A stretch of 11,861 bases of DNA from Phoronis ovalis (Eukaryota > Phoronida > Phoronidae): the NCBI GenBank assembly GCA_028565635.1, contig JAOXYB010049680.1, forward strand, positions 1 through 11,861, in the 5' to 3' direction. The position numbers and the translations under genes were made by a program. Of the stretch, positions 8,495 to 11,861 are shown one piece after another; the stretch's first letter is position 1; every line of letters begins with the position of its first letter. Below the pieces are notes generated by a model. That model searched no databases. It worked only from the letters and a program-made list of their open reading frames with translations, and was not told the DNA's origin.

Positions 8495-9123
8495 TTTATT
8501 TCAGAAACAAATTCTTGTTGTGCTTGAATATTTTTATTTTTTTGATACCTTTGCAGGATGTCCCATCCAACCTCCAAAAAATACAGCTTTTCATCTGTTA
8601 TTTCTAATGCACACAAGCCACACATACACCCAACTTTCTTGACAGTCACCCTCCAAGGGTATAATGATACAACACAAGTAATGCAAATTGAAAAGGTACA
8701 AGGATGTTATGTGTACCCACTGGTGTTTTCTCAAGCATGCAAAACACACTTCAGAGGTAGCAATTGCAAGTCTGTGATCCAAATAATGCTTTAAAAGTAT
8801 GCAGACATGTTTCTCCATTTAGACAGCATACAATCATATAAAACAGAAACAGAAAACGACAAGTGTAGCCTCACTTGAAATCTAATATGGATATTGAATA
8901 TAAGTCACATTAGACCGTTACGTTAATAGCATTGTGAATTCCAATGTAATAATACAATCAATAACAAAAGGTAAAAAAACAAAAAGAGTTCTTCATTGCA
9001 GCTCAATTCTCAAACTGTTCACCAGTTTCATTTTCTGTCTTCAATGATGATCAGTTCACTCACTAATTAGTAGTTTTAGTTAACAGTGTCATGATAGCGT
9101 AGTTATTTCATCTGTATTCTTTT
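8495..9123 (-). other. Probable LSM6 3' UTR with candidate poly(A) signals
   Basis: After the LSM6 stop the minus strand shows AATAAA hexamers at 8538–8533 and 8500–8495, followed by U/G-rich sequence (GATGTTTGTTTTG), so a 3' UTR of about 600 nt is plausible. The 78-codon plus-strand frame at 8558–8794 and the overlapping minus-strand frame show no family resemblance. Transcript end is inferred only. Confidence 0.35.
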
Positions 9124-9155
9124 CTACCTTCTCTTTTGAGTACTGATGTATAAGA
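9124..9155 (-). CDS. LSM6: LSM6 exon 3 (V68 to stop), only 32 coding bases
   Basis: It completes V68 and encodes LYISTQKRR followed by TAG, the expected LSM6 C-terminus. Acceptor TTTCAG follows a 506-bp intron. Too short to be found by ORF length; identified by family match and the correct phase. Confidence 0.95.
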
Positions 9156-11285
9156 CTGAAAAACATTAACTATACTTTAGCAGACATACACAGAGCACAA
9201 CTAACATTCTACTAGATGAAGAAGTCAGCAATAGGAATAAAGGCATGTTAGCAACAGATAGTTCATGTTTTCTTTAAAACAACAGCCTGTTTAATGGCTA
9301 AGAAGCATGTCATTATTATATTGCAAATTGGCTTATTTATTTTGTTCATAAATTGCTTTTAGCAATGAAAATAGAAATATGAAATTGAGTGAAAAGGGGA
9401 CCAAAACAGTTAATTTTATATATTTCTAATTTAATTTTAAAAAAAGAATTAGTTGATTGATATTACTGTTATAAATGAAGAAATAATAGTGCAACTATGA
9501 ATTAGCAATACATTAATAAATGAGTCCTGTTAATAAACAAAGGCATGTGACCCGCATATACATCACAGCTAACATGGGCCTCTCTATAAACGAACCTAAA
9601 ATATAATTGCCAAATATTAGTTCAGCTAGTATGAAACCATAATGAACTTGTAGACTTTTACCATTATTTCCTCTTATAAATGCATCTCCATACTTATTTT
9701 TTAGCTGCCCATTGACATATTCTTCTGTCTGTTCTAAAGCTATGTTCATGTATCCATCCAGACAAGCTAAAACACCTGCAGAACAGAAATGCAATTGTTT
9801 CACTGGAGAACAGAACAATAAGCAAAAAGCTTTACATTTATAGTTGCTATTATGGTAGTCCTGGCTCACGACGTTCTGCACTAGCTCTTGTGAACTGTGT
9901 GAACAGTCATGGACTCTTACATAGCCGATTATAGTGAAAGGATATAACTGAATTAGTTCACATATCACCATCCAGATACTCTCTGATAATCCATTTTCAA
10001 CTCCCTTACTCCCATCATGTTCACTTCACTTGTCAGATAGATGGCATCGCAAATGCAACTCTGAAGTTAAGACGATGGACAATTTTGTGAAAGAAGTATC
10101 TCTTCGAATTTTATGCGTGTGTGTGTGTGTGCTAGCGCGGGAGTTGCAAACGGTGATAGGAGTAGTGGGAGTTCAATGAAGACATTATCTGGATGGCGAT
10201 ATATGAACTCATTCAGCAGGAAGTACATTTCGTAGTTTGGACACTTTCACTGTAATCAGCTATTTAGTCTTTAAGTGCACTACTTCTTAGAGACTACAAT
10301 GTCTATACAAGAAGTTTGACCTTGACAAATATAGGTGCAACAGTAAACATGATAAGGGATAAAATAGTGAACTGTGCAATCTAAAAACAAAAGATGTTGA
10401 CATCTACATCCTATTGGTAAGGTAGTATCTCTCTAATGATCACTTGAAGATATCTAATGTGGTTGCCATTACAATATCTTTTGGCAGAGAGTTCCAGAGT
10501 ACAGCACATTCTAACTGCAGTTGGATGAGAGCATTGTATGCAAGATTCTTAACTTTATGGGAACACTGGTATATAAATTTATGTGCATACAAGAGTCCAT
10601 GACTGTGTGCAAAACTCACAAGTCAGATTACCAAGAGGTAGTGCAGAACGTCATGAACCAGGACTACTATTATATAGTTTAATATGAGAAGTACTTTCAG
10701 CATTGTCTGTTTTTGAAACCTTTTAGTTTTAAAATCTTTGATCTGTTGCAATGCCCTACTTTTTGTACCTTTAATATTACGTCTTAATATTACGTATATT
10801 CTTCACCATCAATTCTCTGTTACATGTAGCTTGTACATAGACACTAACTGACTGATTATTAAGTGTTATTTTTAAATATTATTTTGTCGATTATATTGTA
10901 TTATAAACTTTGTACTGTACTCTTGCTAATTGGCTGTACTCTTGCTAATTACATATTGCACAGCGGGAACTATGCAGCAATTCTGCAAATCATAATGCTC
11001 TTTTAAGTAAGTATCGGTTCTTTCCAGACAGTACAGTTGTCACACTATATAGACATTATGGACCTGTGAGAATAGTCAGACCCGGAGACTTGTCTAGTCG
11101 ATTTGAAAATTTGACGCAAAACATGCTACCAGTAGTCAGTACCAAGTAAAAAAATCGCCCCTGCGCGCCCTGGCTTATGAGGGTATTAAACTCTCACCTC
11201 GGTAATCAACGCCTGAATTTAATTTCACTACCACTGGGCGACCTATAATCTGTTTCAGAAAGTCACTTGGGGTTTTCCTACTCAT
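9124..11285 (-). CDS. LSM6: U6 snRNA-associated Sm-like protein LSm6, complete in three exons
   Basis: LSm6 is one of seven subunits in the nuclear LSm2–8 ring, which binds the U6 snRNA 3' end for splicing, and the cytoplasmic LSm1–7 ring, which acts with Pat1 in decapping-linked mRNA decay (family knowledge). Exons 11285–11198, 9775–9662 and 9155–9124 join to 234 bases, 77 residues plus TAG; human LSM6 has 80. Residues 5–14 (TPSDFLKQII) form the N-terminal helix. The Sm1 signature is LDGYMNIAL (D36, M39, N40) and the Sm2 signature is FIRGNNVLYI (R64, G65, N66); these line the RNA-binding pocket. The C-terminus is QKRR without the extra Met of the human protein. An in-frame TAA stands 15 bases before the ATG, supporting the start. 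It lies upstream of ARIH1 on the same strand and head-to-head with another gene on the right. Confidence 0.98.
9662..9775 (-). CDS. LSM6: LSM6 exon 2 (rest of G30 to N67): Sm1 motif and start of Sm2
   Basis: It encodes VLACLDGYMNIALEQTEEY and then VNGQLKNKYGDAFIRGNN, virtually identical to animal LSM6. Acceptor CTGCAG; donor GTAAAA after the first base of a Val codon. A longer open frame extends past both splice sites (9513–9971), but only this part is conserved. Confidence 0.98.
9855..10017 (-). repeat. Left arm of a diverged inverted repeat in LSM6 intron 1
   Basis: Read on the minus strand, blocks at 9978–9948, 9940–9918, 9918–9903 and 9883–9855 match, in the same order, plus-strand blocks at 10186–10216 (28/31), 10244–10266 (20/23), 10591–10606 (16/16) and 10639–10667 (27/29). 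The inner end (about 10000–10017) matches about 10155–10172. The arm stops about 80 bp before the LSM6 exon 2 acceptor. Repeat family not recognised. Confidence 0.85.
10117..10131. repeat. (GT)n microsatellite between the inverted-repeat arms
   Basis: About seven GT units in the loop between the two inverted-repeat arms. A short (CA)n run of similar size stands at 4316–4326 in ARIH1 intron 5. Confidence 0.9.
10155..10667 (+). repeat. Right arm of the inverted repeat, interrupted by about 320 bp
   Basis: This arm carries the same blocks as the left arm in opposite orientation. Its two parts (10155–10267 and 10591–10667) are separated by about 320 bp with no counterpart on the left, so either this arm gained an insertion or the left arm lost a piece. 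The intervening 10268–10590 has no recognised gene. The arms could pair in the LSM6 pre-mRNA. Confidence 0.8.
10915..10950. repeat. Perfect 17-bp direct repeat with 19-bp period
   Basis: CTGTACTCTTGCTAATT occurs at 10915–10931 and again at 10934–10950, separated by GG. Looks like a recent small tandem duplication in LSM6 intron 1. About 130 bp before it, TTAATATTACG is also doubled (10776–10797). Confidence 0.9.
11198..11285 (-). CDS. LSM6: LSM6 exon 1 (residues 1–29 plus part of G30)
   Basis: It encodes MSRKTPSDFLKQIIGRP then VVVKLNSGVDYR and the first base of a Gly codon. A at −3 gives a good start context. Donor GTGAGA. It covers the N-terminal helix and first strands of the Sm fold. Confidence 0.97.
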
Positions 11286-11568
11286 ACTGGATATTCTTTA
11301 AGCACAACAAGCAAGCCAGCACTGAGTTTTGCCACAATTTCGGCATGGACTGCTCTCGTAAAACCACGTTTAATCTCGATGAAACTCGATGGTGAATATC
11401 CCCAGGTTTCTGATCGATCAGTCTTCAAATTGTATATCTCAGGTCACCAAATTATCGGGTGTGGGTAAAGTAAATCAAATTCAGAGAAAATTCTCTGTTT
11501 ACATCGGTTGTTTCAATGCAATATTATATTGAATAAATTAGTTGTTTGTGTCACGTGGTTATGACAAG
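11286..11568. promoter_or_regulatory. Putative bidirectional promoter between LSM6 and a plus-strand gene
   Basis: Only 283 bp separate two divergent start codons. The gap contains CACGTG (11552–11557, an E-box read by USF/TFE/Myc-type factors), the palindrome CTGATCGATCAG (11410–11421) and an inverted repeat CAGAGAA/TTCTCTG (11482–11497) containing GAA–AA–TTC, which resembles part of a heat-shock element. The CAAGATGGCCGC context at the plus-strand start resembles the YY1 motif AAnATGGC. Transcription starts are not mapped. Confidence 0.55.
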
Positions 11569-11584
11569 ATGGCCGCGCCCGTGA
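11561..11584 (+). CDS. Seven-codon uORF overlapping the downstream start codon
   Basis: ATG at 11561 reads MTRWPRP and stops at TGA (11582–11584), overlapping out of frame the better candidate start at 11569. It would matter only if the transcript begins upstream of 11561. Confidence 0.35.
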   Translation: MTRWPRP

Positions 11585-11618
11585 CAAGAGTGTTTTGTCG
11601 ACGTTTCTCAACTTTCAG
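11569..11618 (+). CDS. First coding exon of an unidentified protein, possibly mitochondrial
   Basis: ATG at 11569 in CAAGATGGCC context opens MAAPVTRVFCRRFSTF plus two bases (AG) and is followed by GTAAGA, a strong splice donor. The peptide has four Arg-spaced hydrophobic/Ser/Thr residues and no acidic residue, like a mitochondrial presequence. I see no downstream exon in frame before the window ends: the acceptor-like site near 11763 leads straight into TAG. The rest of the gene lies to the right and I cannot name it. Lacking a conserved domain, the call rests on start context, donor and composition. Confidence 0.5.
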
Positions 11619-11861
11619 GTAAGAGATGGAATATATTATCTTTTCACGAAGCAGATATGTTCCCTAAAAGATGGTCAATAAAATCGCATGTTAAATTTCC
11701 AGCTAATTTCTGTTTTCATCCAATTTTTTAAAAATTAAACTTACATGTCCTCTTCTGACATCAGGCTGTAGTAGCCTCTAGCAGTCTAGGGTCAGATCTT
11801 CGTACTCAATTTCAATACTGTGATACGTAATAGACTGCTCTGCAGGATAACTATATTCAAA
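11619..11861 (+). other. Start of the first intron of the plus-strand gene
   Basis: AT-rich sequence after the GTAAGA donor. A pyrimidine-rich stretch with ACATCAG at about 11756–11762 resembles an acceptor, but joining there meets a stop within three codons. No exon is supported. Confidence 0.35.

Noticed and set aside
8558-8818. Overlapping plus (78 codons) and minus (75 codons) frames
   Set aside because: Neither resembles a known protein; the region fits the LSM6 3' UTR better.
9513-9971. 152-codon minus-strand frame as a single-exon gene
   Set aside because: Only the middle (9662–9775) is LSM6; both ends are intron read-through beyond good splice sites.
10440-10680. Plus-strand reading resembling a retroelement tail
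   Set aside because: Interrupted by stops, and I could not match any reverse transcriptase or integrase motif; treated as part of an unclassified repeat.

Overview
This is an AT-rich segment of an animal nuclear genome, probably from an invertebrate. Its genes are split into many short exons by GT–AG introns of about 270–1,420 bp. Most of the coding content lies in two conserved genes on the minus strand; a third gene begins on the plus strand at the right edge. The protein relatives (Ariadne-1, LSM6) are pan-eukaryotic or pan-metazoan. The sequence alone does not fix the phylum.

Layout, left to right. Positions 1–484 are about twelve copies of a 40-bp minisatellite that runs off the left edge. 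Positions 1374–7760 (minus) hold eleven exons of an ariadne-1/ARIH1-type RBR E3 ubiquitin ligase. They assemble without any frame break into the first 359 residues: acidic N-terminus, UBA-like region, RING1, IBR and the Rcat (RING2) domain with its catalytic Cys. The C-terminal Ariadne domain must lie beyond position 1, because the gene exits the window to the left inside an intron. Positions 7761–7900 look like its leader and promoter, with a perfect CRE (TGACGTCA) and several tiny uORFs. Positions 9124–11285 (minus) hold a complete three-exon LSM6 gene (77 aa). Positions 11569–11618 (plus) look like the first coding exon of an unidentified, possibly mitochondrially targeted protein. It is head-to-head with LSM6 across a 283-bp gap containing a CACGTG E-box.

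Function: LSM6 is a subunit of the LSm rings in U6 snRNP and mRNA decay, and ARIH1 is a ubiquitin ligase working with cullin–RING ligases. They are tandem neighbours, but nothing in the sequence suggests joint function.

The most unusual structures are non-coding. (a) A 45-bp tandem duplication copied the 3' splice site and first 20 bases of ARIH1 exon 8, giving a second acceptor whose use would add in-frame stops. (b) A consensus poly(A) signal sits just after the exon 11 donor, at a point where early termination would give an RBR protein without its autoinhibitory domain. (c) A large diverged inverted repeat lies in LSM6 intron 1, with one arm interrupted by about 320 bp. (d) A G-rich (minus-strand) repeat in ARIH1 intron 1 is paired with an inverted copy 420 bp away, resembling a MITE. 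I found no clear evidence for an entirely new multi-gene system.
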